Assembly: GCF_035046485.1 (NCBI RefSeq)
Contig: NC_085138.1
Coordinates: forward strand, 289,474,089-289,538,088
Direction: 5' to 3'
Length of the DNA: 64,000 bases
Origin: Aedes albopictus
Taxonomy: Eukaryota > Arthropoda > Insecta > Diptera > Culicidae
Shown: positions 55,623-64,000 of the stretch, in pieces
How positions within the stretch are numbered: position 1 is the stretch's first letter
Layout: the number at the start of each line of letters is the position of its first letter
Program-made: the position numbers and the translations under genes
Notes under the pieces: model-generated
What the model saw: only the letters and a program-made list of their open reading frames with translations
The model's database searches: none
What the model was told of the DNA's origin: nothing

Positions 55623-55777
55623 GGGGCTGTTCATAAACCACGTAGACCAAAATTTGGGCATCTCAGACCCCCCCTCCCCCCTCGTAGGCTACAAAAATTT
55701 TGGAATTTGTATGGAGCGTAGACTTTGGCCAGACCCCCCCTCCCCCTAAAAAGTCTACGTGGTTTATGAACAGCCCC
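55623..55777. mobile_element. 155-bp PIF/Harbinger-like MITE, TAA-flanked
   Basis: GGGGCTGTTCATAAACCACG and its exact inverse CGTGGTTTATGAACAGCCCC form the ends; the perfect TIR extends to 25 bp. TAA flanks both sides (55620-55622 and 55778-55780). The interior has two C-rich runs. It is the best-preserved of the three related elements in this window. Confidence 0.85.
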
Positions 55778-55780
55778 TAA

Positions 55781-56959
55781 AGGCGATTGTTTTTTCGCTA
55801 TTGTAGGGGAAGAAATACGCCGCTTAGCAGGGCTGCAGTAGGGTAACTATTTTTTTTCAGTTGACGAAACATAAAATTAAATCCACAGAATTTTCGTACT
55901 CTCCACATCTGAGAGTTTATGTAAATCACCTTAGAAACAAGATGTTTTTCCAGCATTACTTGTTTATGTAACATTACTCAATTTAATACAAGTTAATATA
56001 CCTAATTTGAAAACCAAAAAAAAACAATAATCATGAAAAATAGTAGGTCCCAAAATAGAGCTGGTAACCCCAACCAGGACAATGTAGTGCTTGTAATCGA
56101 AAATGAAGGCGAAAATTTTATTGATTTTAAATTTGCACTTTTGCGCCGAAACACGCCGATCCTGTCGGATCCTTGGTCCGTAATTGCATTCTGGGGTGCA
56201 ATCAGCCGGGCGGCATTTCGCTTCAGTTTTATATCAGTGTGATATAATTATCACGTTTCGCGATCACTCTTCGTTGACTTTTATTTTTACCGAGACTTCA
56301 GCAAAGGAAAATAAAACGCCTCACCTCCAAGTACAACCCAGCCGAAATGGCGCGAATAATTGATGAAAAATCATACAATAAAGTCATATAAATTGGGAAA
56401 CATGAACTTTCCGCATACTATATGACGCTGATATCTCATTTATTGCTATATGGCATCAAAATATTTTCACCCAAAAATTTCAATAACACTTCAAACCCAC
56501 AAAAGGAGAAGCTCATCTCCGCGGCGAATGTCCGCCGAAAATCAGCCGAGAGCACGAGTACGGCCTATGTATGAATGCGGATTGCGGAGCCGAGATGTGC
56601 GAGAGAGCGTCTGATTTATTTTATGCAATTTCACACCAATAATTCTCGGCGACTGCGGCGAAAGAAATCCCGGTGCACTTTAGGACCGAAATCGGAATAA
56701 AGCCGACCTGATTGGGGAGACGTTTGAATATTGGTGCAGATTTTTGTCATTTTCGGGTATTTCTAGCAATTATTAATAGAAAAGATGCAACATGTTTTCA
56801 AAACAAACAAAATACAAAAAGTGATTTGAGCATTTCCTTTATCCGTTTTGCGTTTATTCTTTGAATAAGACTTCATTTTTTAATACCAGACTCAAACTGA
56901 CAGCAGACAAATGCTTTCAATATAAAGCAGACACTTCTAAATCAAGATCCGCAACTACA
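55781..56959. other. unassigned region, no gene seen
   Basis: AT-rich with some complex stretches (56150-56230, 56500-56720). The frame 56033-56242 (69 codons) has no domain. Confidence 0.4.
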
Positions 56960-56989
56960 GGAATTGACTGGCTTGGTGACCAAGTGGCT
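56960..56989 (+). mobile_element. left part of an older tRNA-derived SINE (outermost nest level)
   Basis: The segment ending TGGTGACCAAGTGGCT joins directly to ATCGCTTCTGATTCG at 60673 if the SINE between the two CAAGTGGCT copies (56981-56989, 60664-60672) is removed. The join recreates a pol III A box upstream of the B box at 60710-60722. Confidence 0.6.
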
Positions 56990-57126
56990 TCTTCTTCTTC
57001 TTCTTCTTTGTGGCTCTACGTCCCAACTGGGACTTGGCCTGCCTCACTTCAACTTAGTGTTCTTTGAGCACTTCCACAGTTATTAATTGAAGGGCTTTCT
57101 TTGCCTACCATTATTGCATGAATTTG
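56990..57126 (-). mobile_element. 3' part of a tRNA-derived SINE split by an RTE element
   Basis: Read on the minus strand it contains CAAATTCATGCAATA, GCAAAGAAAGCCC, AGTCCCAGTTGGGACG and ends in GAAGAAGAAGAAG repeats. The 5' part lies at 60511-60663. Total length without the insert is about 275 bp. Size and layout resemble the mosquito Feilai SINE; the name is an inference. Confidence 0.75.
57112..57126. repeat. 15-bp target-site duplication of the RTE insertion, left copy
   Basis: TATTGCATGAATTTG is repeated exactly at 60511-60525. Confidence 0.9.
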
Positions 57127-60100
57127 GCACGGTAAAGGCTGGGTATGCTGCGCAATTCAGATCCCATTGTGATCCACTAGCCTTTGCCCAGCAACTCCTA
57201 TCCCTACCTCCACGCGGTACCGGCCGGAAACTATAAGCAACCCTAGGGAAGATCGGGTAACCAACCCCGGTGGGAACTTTGATCGGTGGCTGACAGGGAG
57301 GGGGGGGGGGGGTTTGCTTCGGCAAACCTGAGCGTCTGTTCTCCAAAAGGAGCGGCTCACAACAGCGTCTGATCCCCATGTTAGGGGCGGCTGATCTACG
57401 TCCGAGTGCCAGGGAAGGACTCTAAGCTCAACTGTGCACTATGGTCCTCCGGAAAGTAGGGGGTTGGTGTCAGGCCCTACGAGCCAGCCGTAAAAAAACC
57501 ATTGTAACGGAAAATCAGCAACAGAATAATACGAACCGAGACCAACGGCAACGACCCCAGCGAACAAAAAGGACTTGCGATTGGAAACTCGGTACGTGGA
57601 ATTGCCGATCTCTCAACTTCATTGGGAGCACCCGCATACTCGCCGATCTACTGAAGGACCGCGGGTTCGGCATCGTAGCGCTGCAGGAGGTGTGTTGGAC
57701 AGGATCCATGGTGCGAACGTTTAGAGGTAATCATACCATCTACCAGAGCTGCGGCAACACACGCGAGCTGGGAACAGCTTTCATCGTGATGGGTGATATG
57801 CAGAGGCGCGTGATCGGTTGGTGGCCGATCGACGAAAGAATGTGCAGGTTGAGGATCAAAGGCCGATTCTTCAACTTCAGCATAATAAACGTGCACAGCC
57901 CACACTCTGGAAGTACTGATGATGACAAGGACGCATTTTACGCGCAGCTCGAACGCGAGTACGATCGCTGCCCAAGCCACGACGTCAAGATCATCATAGG
58001 TGATTTGAACGCTCAGGTAGGCCAGGAGAAGGAATTCAGACCGACGATTGGTAAGTTCAGCGCCCACCAGCAGACGAACGAAAACGGCCTACGACTCATT
58101 GATTTCGCCGCCTCCAAGAATATGGCCATACGTAGCACTTTTTTCCAACACAGCCTCCCTTATCGTTACACCTGGAGATCACCACAGCAGACGGAATCTC
58201 AAATCGACCACGTTCTGATTGACGGACGGCACTTCTCCGACATTATCGACGTCAGGACCTATCGTGGCGCCAACATCGACTCCGACCACTATCTGGTGAT
58301 GGTCAAACTGCGCCCAAAACTCTCCTTCATCAACAATGTACGATACCGGCGACCGCCACGGTACAACCTAGAGCGACTGAAGCAACCGGATGTCGCCTCA
58401 GCATACGCGCAGAATCTCGAGGCCGCGTTGCCAGGCGAGGGCGAGCTCGATGAGGCCCCTCTAGACGACTGCTGGAGTACAATGAAAGCAGCCATCCACG
58501 ACGCAGCCGAGAGCACCATCGGGTACGTGGAACGGAATCGACGAAAGGAATGGTTTGACGAAGAGTGCAGAACGGTTTTGGATGAGAAGAATGCAGCGAG
58601 GGCGGTAATGCTGCAGCAAGGGACTCGACAGAACGTGGAACGTTATAAACAGAAGCGGAAACAGCAGACCCGCCTCTTTCGGGAGAAAAAGCGCCGCCTG
58701 GAAGAAGCGGAGTGTGAAGAAATGGAACTGCTGTGCCGTTCCCAAGAAACACGGAAGTTCTATCAGAAGCTCAACGCATCCCGCAACGGCTTCGTGCCGC
58801 GAGCCGAAATATGCAGGGATAAAGACGGAGGCCTTTTGACGGACGGACGTGAGGTGATCGAAAGGTGGAAGCAGCACTTCGATCAGCACCTGAACAGCGT
58901 GGAGAACGTAGGCACGGGAGCCCACGGCAACGGAGGAAACGATGACGCCAGTGCAGCGGAAGACGGAAATGAACCAACTCCCACGCTGAGGGAAGTTAAG
59001 GATGCCATTCACCAGCTCAAAACCAACAAAGCCGCTGGTAAGGATGGTATCGCAGCTGAACTCATCAAGATGGGCCCAGAAAAGTTGGCCACCTGTATGC
59101 ATCGGCTGATAGTCAGGATCTGGGAAACCGAACAGCTACCGGAGGAGTGGAAGGAAGGGGTAATCTGCACCATTCACAAGAAAGGCGACCATTTGGAATG
59201 TGAGAACTTCAGGGCGATCACCATTTTGAATGCTGCCTACAAAGTGCTATCCCAGATCATCTTCCGTCGTCTGTCACCTAAAACAAATGAGTTCGTGGGA
59301 AGTTATCAAGCCGGCTTCATCGACGGCCGGTCGACAACGGACCAGATCTTTACCGTACGGCAAATCCTCCAAAAATGCCGCGAATACCAGGTCCCAACGC
59401 ATCACCTGTTCATCGACTTCAAAGCGGCATACGACAGTATCGACCGCGCAGAGTTATGGAGAATCATGGACGAAAACGGCTTTCCTGGGAAGCTGACTAG
59501 ACTGATTAAAGCAACGATGGACGGTGTGCAAAACTGCGTAAGGGTTTCGGGTGAACTATCTAGTTCATTCGGATCTCGCCGGGGACTGCGACAAGGTGAT
59601 GGACTCTCATGCCTACTCTTCAACATCGCCCTGGAAGGTGTGATGCGACGAGCCGGGCTCAACAGCCGGGGAACGATTTTCACAAAATCCGGACAATTTG
59701 TGTGCTTTGCGGACGACATGGACATTATTGCCAGAACATTTGGAACGGTGGCAGAGCTGTACACCCACCTGAAACGCGAAGCAGCAAAGGTCGGACTGGT
59801 GGTGAATGCCTCAAAAACAAAGTACATGCTGATAGGCGGAACCGAAAACGACCGGATCCGTCTGGGTAGTAACGTTACGATAGACGGGGATACTTTCGAG
59901 GTGGTGGAGGAATTCGTCTACCTCGGATCCTTACTGACGGCTGACAACAACGTGAGCCGTGAAATTCGGAGGCGCATCATCAGCGGAAGTCGGGTCTACT
60001 ACGGGCTCCAGAAGAAACTGCGGTCGAAAAAGATTCACCCACGCACCAAATGCACCATGTACAGAACGCTAATAAGACCGGTGATCCTCTACGGGCACGA

Positions 60101-60510
60101 GACATGGACCATGCTCGAGGAGGACCTGCAAGCACTCGGAGTTTTCGAGCGACGCGTGCTAAGGACGATCTTCGGCGGTGTGCAGGAGAACGGTGTGTGG
60201 CGGAGAAGAATGAACCACGAGCTCGCTGCACTTTACGGCGAACCCAGCATCCAGAAGGTGGCCAAAGCCGGAAGGATACGGTTGGCAGGGCATGTTGCAA
60301 GAATGCCGGACAACAATCCTGCAAAGCTGGTGTTTGCAACTGATCCGGTAGGCACAAGAAGGCGTGGAGCGCAGAGAGCACGATGGGCGGACCAGGTGGA
60401 GCGTGACTTGGCGAGCATCGGGCGCGACCGAGGATGGAGAGCGGCAGCCACGAACCGTGTATTATGGAGAAATATTGTTGATTCAGTTTTATCTTGAATT
60501 AATGAATACC
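57127..60510 (+). mobile_element. full-length RTE-clade non-LTR retrotransposon
   Basis: 3384 bp bounded by a 15-bp exact target duplication. It has a 314-bp 5' region with a G run at 57301-57312, one open reading frame of 1018 codons, and only 13 bp after the stop, ending in TTAATGAATACC with no poly(A). Single ORF, length, endonuclease plus reverse transcriptase and absent poly(A) fit RTE elements such as JAM1 of Aedes; the exact family is an inference. An intact frame and perfect duplication point to a recent insertion. Confidence 0.9.
57441..60497 (+). CDS. RTE endonuclease/reverse transcriptase polyprotein
   Basis: 1018 residues starting at an ATG. An N-terminal basic, Gln/Arg-rich segment is followed by an apurinic-type endonuclease from about residue 48 to 300: LGTWNCRSLN, GIVALQEVCW (catalytic Glu), FNFSIINVHSPHSG, VKIIIGDLNAQVG, SQIDHVLI and DSDHYLVMVKL (terminal SDH). 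A charged linker follows. Reverse transcriptase begins near residue 560 (IHKKGDHLECENFRAIT), with FIDFKAAYDSI (motif A Asp), LRQGDGLSCLLFN and the FADDMDII catalytic box. The C-terminal RTE block has RPVILYGHETWT, RRVLRTIFGGVQ and GTRRRGAQRARWADQVERDL. All catalytic residues I can check are present. It would nick target DNA and prime reverse transcription on it. Confidence 0.93.
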   Translation: MVLRKVGGWCQALRASRKKTIVTENQQQNNTNRDQRQRPQRTKRTCDWKLGTWNCRSLNFIGSTRILADLLKDRGFGIVALQEVCWTGSMVRTFRGNHTIYQSCGNTRELGTAFIVMGDMQRRVIGWWPIDERMCRLRIKGRFFNFSIINVHSPHSGSTDDDKDAFYAQLEREYDRCPSHDVKIIIGDLNAQVGQEKEFRPTIGKFSAHQQTNENGLRLIDFAASKNMAIRSTFFQHSLPYRYTWRSPQQTESQIDHVLIDGRHFSDIIDVRTYRGANIDSDHYLVMVKLRPKLSFINNVRYRRPPRYNLERLKQPDVASAYAQNLEAALPGEGELDEAPLDDCWSTMKAAIHDAAESTIGYVERNRRKEWFDEECRTVLDEKNAARAVMLQQGTRQNVERYKQKRKQQTRLFREKKRRLEEAECEEMELLCRSQETRKFYQKLNASRNGFVPRAEICRDKDGGLLTDGREVIERWKQHFDQHLNSVENVGTGAHGNGGNDDASAAEDGNEPTPTLREVKDAIHQLKTNKAAGKDGIAAELIKMGPEKLATCMHRLIVRIWETEQLPEEWKEGVICTIHKKGDHLECENFRAITILNAAYKVLSQIIFRRLSPKTNEFVGSYQAGFIDGRSTTDQIFTVRQILQKCREYQVPTHHLFIDFKAAYDSIDRAELWRIMDENGFPGKLTRLIKATMDGVQNCVRVSGELSSSFGSRRGLRQGDGLSCLLFNIALEGVMRRAGLNSRGTIFTKSGQFVCFADDMDIIARTFGTVAELYTHLKREAAKVGLVVNASKTKYMLIGGTENDRIRLGSNVTIDGDTFEVVEEFVYLGSLLTADNNVSREIRRRIISGSRVYYGLQKKLRSKKIHPRTKCTMYRTLIRPVILYGHETWTMLEEDLQALGVFERRVLRTIFGGVQENGVWRRRMNHELAALYGEPSIQKVAKAGRIRLAGHVARMPDNNPAKLVFATDPVGTRRRGAQRARWADQVERDLASIGRDRGWRAAATNRVLWRNIVDSVLS

Positions 60511-60663
60511 TATTGCATGAATTTGTTTATTGTGAGACAAGTACAATGATACTCTATGCCCAGGGAGTCGAGAAGATTTTCCCGACCGGAACGGGAATCG
60601 AACCCGCCGTCTCCGGATTGGTGATCCATAGCCTTAACCACTAGGCTAACTGGAGACCCTGAT
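60511..60663 (-). mobile_element. 5' (tRNA-like) part of the SINE split by the RTE element
   Basis: On the minus strand, TTAGCCTAGTGGTTAAGGC (A box) and GGCGGGTTCGATTCCCG (B box) are spaced as in a tRNA. The body continues into TCGACTCCCTGGG and CAAATTCATGCAATA. 60511-60525 is the right copy of the RTE target duplication. The SINE's own duplication CAAGTGGCT lies at 60664-60672. Confidence 0.82.
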
Positions 60664-60672
60664 CAAGTGGCT

Positions 60673-60770
60673 ATCGCTTCTGATTCGTACACGAAAGGTC
60701 CTGGGTTCAATCCCGATTCGTCCCTTTCCTCCAACTTTTGTATCTTTCTATGTACATTTTCCCTCCACTC
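60673..60770 (+). mobile_element. right part of the older tRNA-derived SINE
   Basis: It contains the B-box CTGGGTTCAATCCCG at about 60708-60722. A non-tRNA body, CTTTTGTATCTTTCTATG, follows. Its A box sits on the other side of the nested insertions, at 56975-56985. Confidence 0.6.
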
Positions 60771-62121
60771 TACAAATCATGTATATTTATATGTTTGTTC
60801 ATAGACATCGCTAGAGCCAGAAACGGGTTGAAAAAAGCCGCTTCCTTACCTTGCAGCATGATTCAGTGCACAAAAATACATCATGACGAACTCTACAAAG
60901 TTACTTGAAACGTAATGTAAAATTACATAATTAGATGTTCACATATTAAAAATTAAGTTTACCCAGATTAAAAGAGACATGTGAAGCTCTGTGAATTATC
61001 ATTCACATAAGGAATTGGGTTATGAGATCATGTAAACTTGCATTATATGTATATATATCTTATAACTCAGCATGACTCTGAGTTATTACAAGACATTATA
61101 ACAAAAATTTACATGATACATCTGTAAATCACCATTACAGGAAGTTTACATGACAAAAATTTAGTTAACCTACATAACATGATTTTTTTTTATTATCATC
61201 TATAACAAATTGCATCCCAATTTGATGCGTTGTGTTCCCTCCCTAGTCGGGAAGCGACCGTGGATGAACATTGGCAGAATAGGTGGCATATTTTGGCTGA
61301 CAGGGTTCTCTTGATCTCTGACTGGGTCCCCTTACGGCTCAGATGATGCAAAACAGTTTATGTTTTTACATTCTGTTGTCATTTCGGGACACTCTTGCAT
61401 GTGAAGCGCTCGGTTCGAATATAATACCAGCTGGGCTGGCGGTCAGTTGAAATGGACACAGAGCGAAAAAAATGCGCAGTGAAAATAAATTGATCGAAAT
61501 AAATTTGAACAAGCCGGGTCGCGATACGAATGTCCTTTGAATTGAAAGAGAATTGAGCAGTATACCAAGATGAGGAGAAACGAAGGCGAGTAGGGTAGGT
61601 AGTATAAATCCGAAACCAATTTATCCAAATTAATGACTTCAATCTAAAATTTCATTTATTATTGGGGGTACTTTCTGGGGCGAACGGGCGATTTTGGGCA
61701 ATTTATTGTAAAAGGTAGGAGTTTTGTCTTCTTTTTTGTTGTTCACTGGAGATCGCTGCAAGCGGACAACACTGTTGTAGGAAGATCGAAGGTGTCATTG
61801 TTCGAGCGGTCATTTTCCATTTGTCATCCCAGGTGTTGGGTTTCATGCCAGGAGAAATCTTTTGGATTTTTTCGGTTTCAATGAAACACACATATGTATG
61901 AAAAAATGAAGCCCACGTATGACTGATCAAAAGGGGCGAAACTTTTGAAATTTGAATTGAAGAAGAGAATACATATTGTAAATAAGTTTAAAACTCTTAA
62001 ACCCATATTGCAATTGCTTATAGAGAGCTTTTTAGGGAAAACAGCCATCTAATCCAAGGTCAGAGTATAAATATTTATCTCCTCTATCCCAGCTCTTTTG
62101 GCAACGGTTTCACGCATTCCA
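60771..62121. other. unassigned AT-rich region with one inverted-repeat patch
   Basis: Around 60990-61170, ATCATGTAAACTT-type words occur inverted on either side of a hairpin, ATAACTCAG and CTGAGTTAT, near 61070-61096. This is possibly an old MITE. The rest, including minus frames at 61379-61642 and 61703-61930, has no recognised domain. Confidence 0.4.
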
Positions 62122-62806
62122 CACGCAGAAAAATGGCGCTTGTTTAAAACAATAAACCGCATGGTTGATTTTCAAACTGAGAATTTAATTATTCCAAAGT
62201 TATATTTAATTGTTTTCATTTAGAGTTTATCGATAAAAACAACCGATTACCATCATTTCATATAATGTCAAAAATTTCATTTGTTTCAACAAAATAAAAA
62301 CCATAAACATGGTCCAAAAGCACTCACACATCTTTAAAATGCTTACCCCAACATCGCCACAACGAAGAAGGTGCAGCAAATCCATCACGCCAACTTCCAA
62401 GTGCAGCTTTGGCCGTGATGTACTCACGACAGCACCCACAAAAAGTTGATCGGTTTCGCCTTTTTTGTCTTTTTTTAGTCGTTCTCCACCCCATCCGCTT
62501 ACCGACGGTCTAAAAATAGATTTCCGAGCTGCCGCAGTTGCTGCCGTCGCCAACACAATCACATTCCGGGTTTGTTAGTGGCAAAAGTGCAGTCGTTTGA
62601 ATCAATCCATTATTTCATGTTGAAAATATCATATCTCTGTTTGTTTTAACAAACTGTCAAAAATTTCGACAAATGAAAATATTTGTTTTATCAAACAATA
62701 GAACAGATCTGTTTAAACTAGAAATCAGTTTGTCGCTATAATAAACTGAAAAATTGGTTGATTTGAACTAGAATTTAATTGTGTTTACAATTTATTTTTC
62801 TGCGTG
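62122..62806 (-). mobile_element. CACGCAGAAAAAT-ended element, copy A (full length)
   Basis: CACGCAGAAAAATGG at 62122 and ATTTTTCTGCGTG ending at 62806 are inverted termini; length is 685 bp. The interior from about 62300 on is the inverted counterpart of copy B. It includes a GC-richer block at 62340-62570 that differs in composition from the AT-rich ends, with an ~80-codon open frame on the minus strand that lacks an ATG. Confidence 0.75.
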
Positions 62807-63206
62807 CATCTATTCATTGAAAACAAGGCCTTCTTGCATAATTTCACCATCTGTAAAAATATTCACACTTGTTCGCAACCAAACAAATACTATAATATAT
62901 GTCATTTCGTTATCCACTTTGATCTGAGTAGAAGCCATGGTAGAAGCCATAAAGCCATAAAATGATCGAATTATTTCATCGTCTACGATAGAATCCATGA
63001 AGAAATTTTGGTAGGAATCACTAGAAGACTTTCTAAATAAATTTGACAAAGAATTCTTAAATGTATTCCTAAAAGAATTTCTAAAAAGCAATAATATAGC
63101 TATCGAAGAAAAATTCTCGAAGAAATGAAAATAGGATTTCTGGAAGAGTTTTGGACAAAATATCTGAAGAAACCTTCGGTGAAATGCCTAACAGAACCTC
63201 CTATTA
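62807..63206. repeat. spacer with decayed GGAA/TTCC repeat
   Basis: GAAGAAATTTTGG, GGAATCAC and CCTAAAAGAATTTC-like words appear at 62995-63200. No gene is seen. It separates the inverted copies A and B. Confidence 0.5.
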
Positions 63207-63734
63207 CACGCAGAAAAATAAATTGTAAACACGATTAAATTCTAGTTCAAATCAACCGATATTTCAGTTTATTATAGCGACAAACTGATTTCTAGTTTAA
63301 ACAGATCTGTTCTATTGTTTAATAAAACAAATATTTTCATTTGTCGAAATTTTTGACAGTTTGTTAAAACAAACAGAGATATGATATTTTCAACATGAAA
63401 TAATGGATTGATTCAAACGACTGCACTTTTGCCACTAACAAACCCGGAATGTGATTGTGTTGGCGACGGCAGCAACTGCGGCAGCTCGGAAATCTATTTT
63501 TGGACCGTCGGTAAGCGGATGGGGTGGAGAACGACTAAAAAAAGACAAAAAAGGCGAAACCGATCAACTTTTTGTGGGTGCTGTCGTGAGTACAAGCGCG
63601 TTATCCATCACGGCCAACGCTGCACTTGGAAGTTGGCGTGATGGATTTGCTGCACCTTCTTCGTTGTGGCGATGTTGGGGTAAGCATTTTAAAGATGTGT
63701 GAGTGCTTTTGGACCATGTTTATGGTTTTTATTT
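63207..63734 (+). mobile_element. CACGCAGAAAAAT-ended element, copy B (3'-truncated)
   Basis: Direct counterpart of copy A in plus orientation. It matches for about 510 bp, including the GC-rich block at 63445-63690, with a 13-bp insertion (or copy A deletion) near 63590-63603. It ends at TTTTTATTT, where copy C begins. The inverted pair A/B has arms of about 510 bp with a 400-bp spacer. Confidence 0.8.
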
Positions 63735-64000
63735 CACGCAGAAAAATAAATTGTAAACATAATTAAATTCTAGTTCAAACCAACCGATTTTTCAGTTTAC
63801 TATAGCGACAAATTGATTTCTAGTTTAAACTGAACTGTTGCATTGTTTGATAATACAAATGTTTTCATTTGACGAAATTTTTCACAGTTTGTTAGAACAA
63901 ACACAGATTTGGTAGTTTCAACATAAAATAACAGATTGTTTTAAACGACTGCACTTTTGTGACTAACAAAGCCGGAATGTGATTGTGTTGGTGACGGCAG
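63735..64000 (+). mobile_element. CACGCAGAAAAAT-ended element, copy C (runs off the window)
   Basis: Starts CACGCAGAAAAATAAATTG, head-to-tail with copy B, and follows it with scattered substitutions to the window edge, reaching the start of the GC-rich block. Confidence 0.8.

Noticed and set aside
58461..59102. 213-codon minus-strand frame opposite the RTE polyprotein
   Set aside because: Shadow of the intact plus-strand frame, with no domain.
60585..60660. tRNA gene on the minus strand
   Set aside because: A and B boxes are good, but the acceptor stem does not close and the sequence continues as a SINE body with a target duplication.
62227..62562. Protein gene in copy A, with a partner at 63451-63702 in copy B
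   Set aside because: The frame opens with GTG and not ATG, and the two copies diverge by frameshift after ~48 codons. Kept only as a conserved block of unknown origin.

Overview
This window looks like repeat-dense intergenic DNA from a culicine mosquito, most likely Aedes. That is an inference from the families present, not a database result. They include RTE-clade non-LTR elements, BEL/Pao and Ty3/gypsy LTR elements, tRNA-derived SINEs, a Penelope-like fragment, many short inverted-repeat elements with TA, TAA or TTAA flanks, and long tracts of a decayed TTCC/GGAA short-period repeat. I found no convincing host protein-coding gene, tRNA gene, rRNA gene or CRISPR array. Nothing suggests bacteria.

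Layout. 1-2.5 kb: a TIR element and a tRNA-derived SINE. 2.5-6.9 kb: a complete but non-autonomous BEL-like LTR element on the minus strand. It has 629-bp LTRs and the duplication ACGCT, and it sits inside a ~153-bp miniature element. It keeps only a gag-like frame, and its leader carries about eleven diverged tandem hairpins. 8-13 kb: a decayed RTE copy, a LINE-like tail, a 943-bp almost fully palindromic TA element, a Penelope GIY-YIG fragment and a ~160-bp tandem repeat. 16.8-20.6 kb and 22.3-25.3 kb: the decayed TTCC/GGAA repeat. A homogeneous 24-bp minisatellite (about 56 units) lies at 23.4-24.8 kb.

25.3-37.0 kb: a complete 11.7-kb Ty3/gypsy-type element on the minus strand. It has ~1.77-kb LTRs, the duplication ACAT, and intact gag and pol. 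A G-GGA-AAC slip site touches the gag stop codon and puts pol in the -1 frame. A 2.2-kb region after pol has no coding on the element's strand, but carries a plus-strand frame that continues across a canonical-looking 65-nt intron.

39-49.5 kb: an old minus-strand RTE element. A ~5-kb composite insertion flanked by a 10-bp duplication (TGCCCCACGA) cuts it in two. The insert holds a LINE tail, several TIR elements, a ten-unit ~154-bp tandem array and a CA microsatellite. A 400-bp hAT-type palindrome interrupts the RTE 5' half. 50.5-55.8 kb: more miniature elements, a Tc1-like element with IR/DR termini nested in a TTAA element, and a fragment of an R1/jockey-type LINE. 57-60.8 kb: an intact 3.4-kb RTE element (1018 codons) inside a SINE that is itself inside an older SINE; target duplications support each level. 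62.1-64 kb: three copies of one CACGCAGAAAAAT-ended repeat, two of them in inverted orientation.

The genes do not form a pathway. The BEL remnant probably depends on another BEL element for polymerase. The gypsy and RTE elements at 25-37 kb and 57-60.5 kb look complete enough to be autonomous. The small TIR elements would need transposases from elsewhere. The main biological interest is the nesting order, the structured leader of the BEL element, the post-pol region of the gypsy element, and several palindromes able to form long hairpin RNAs.
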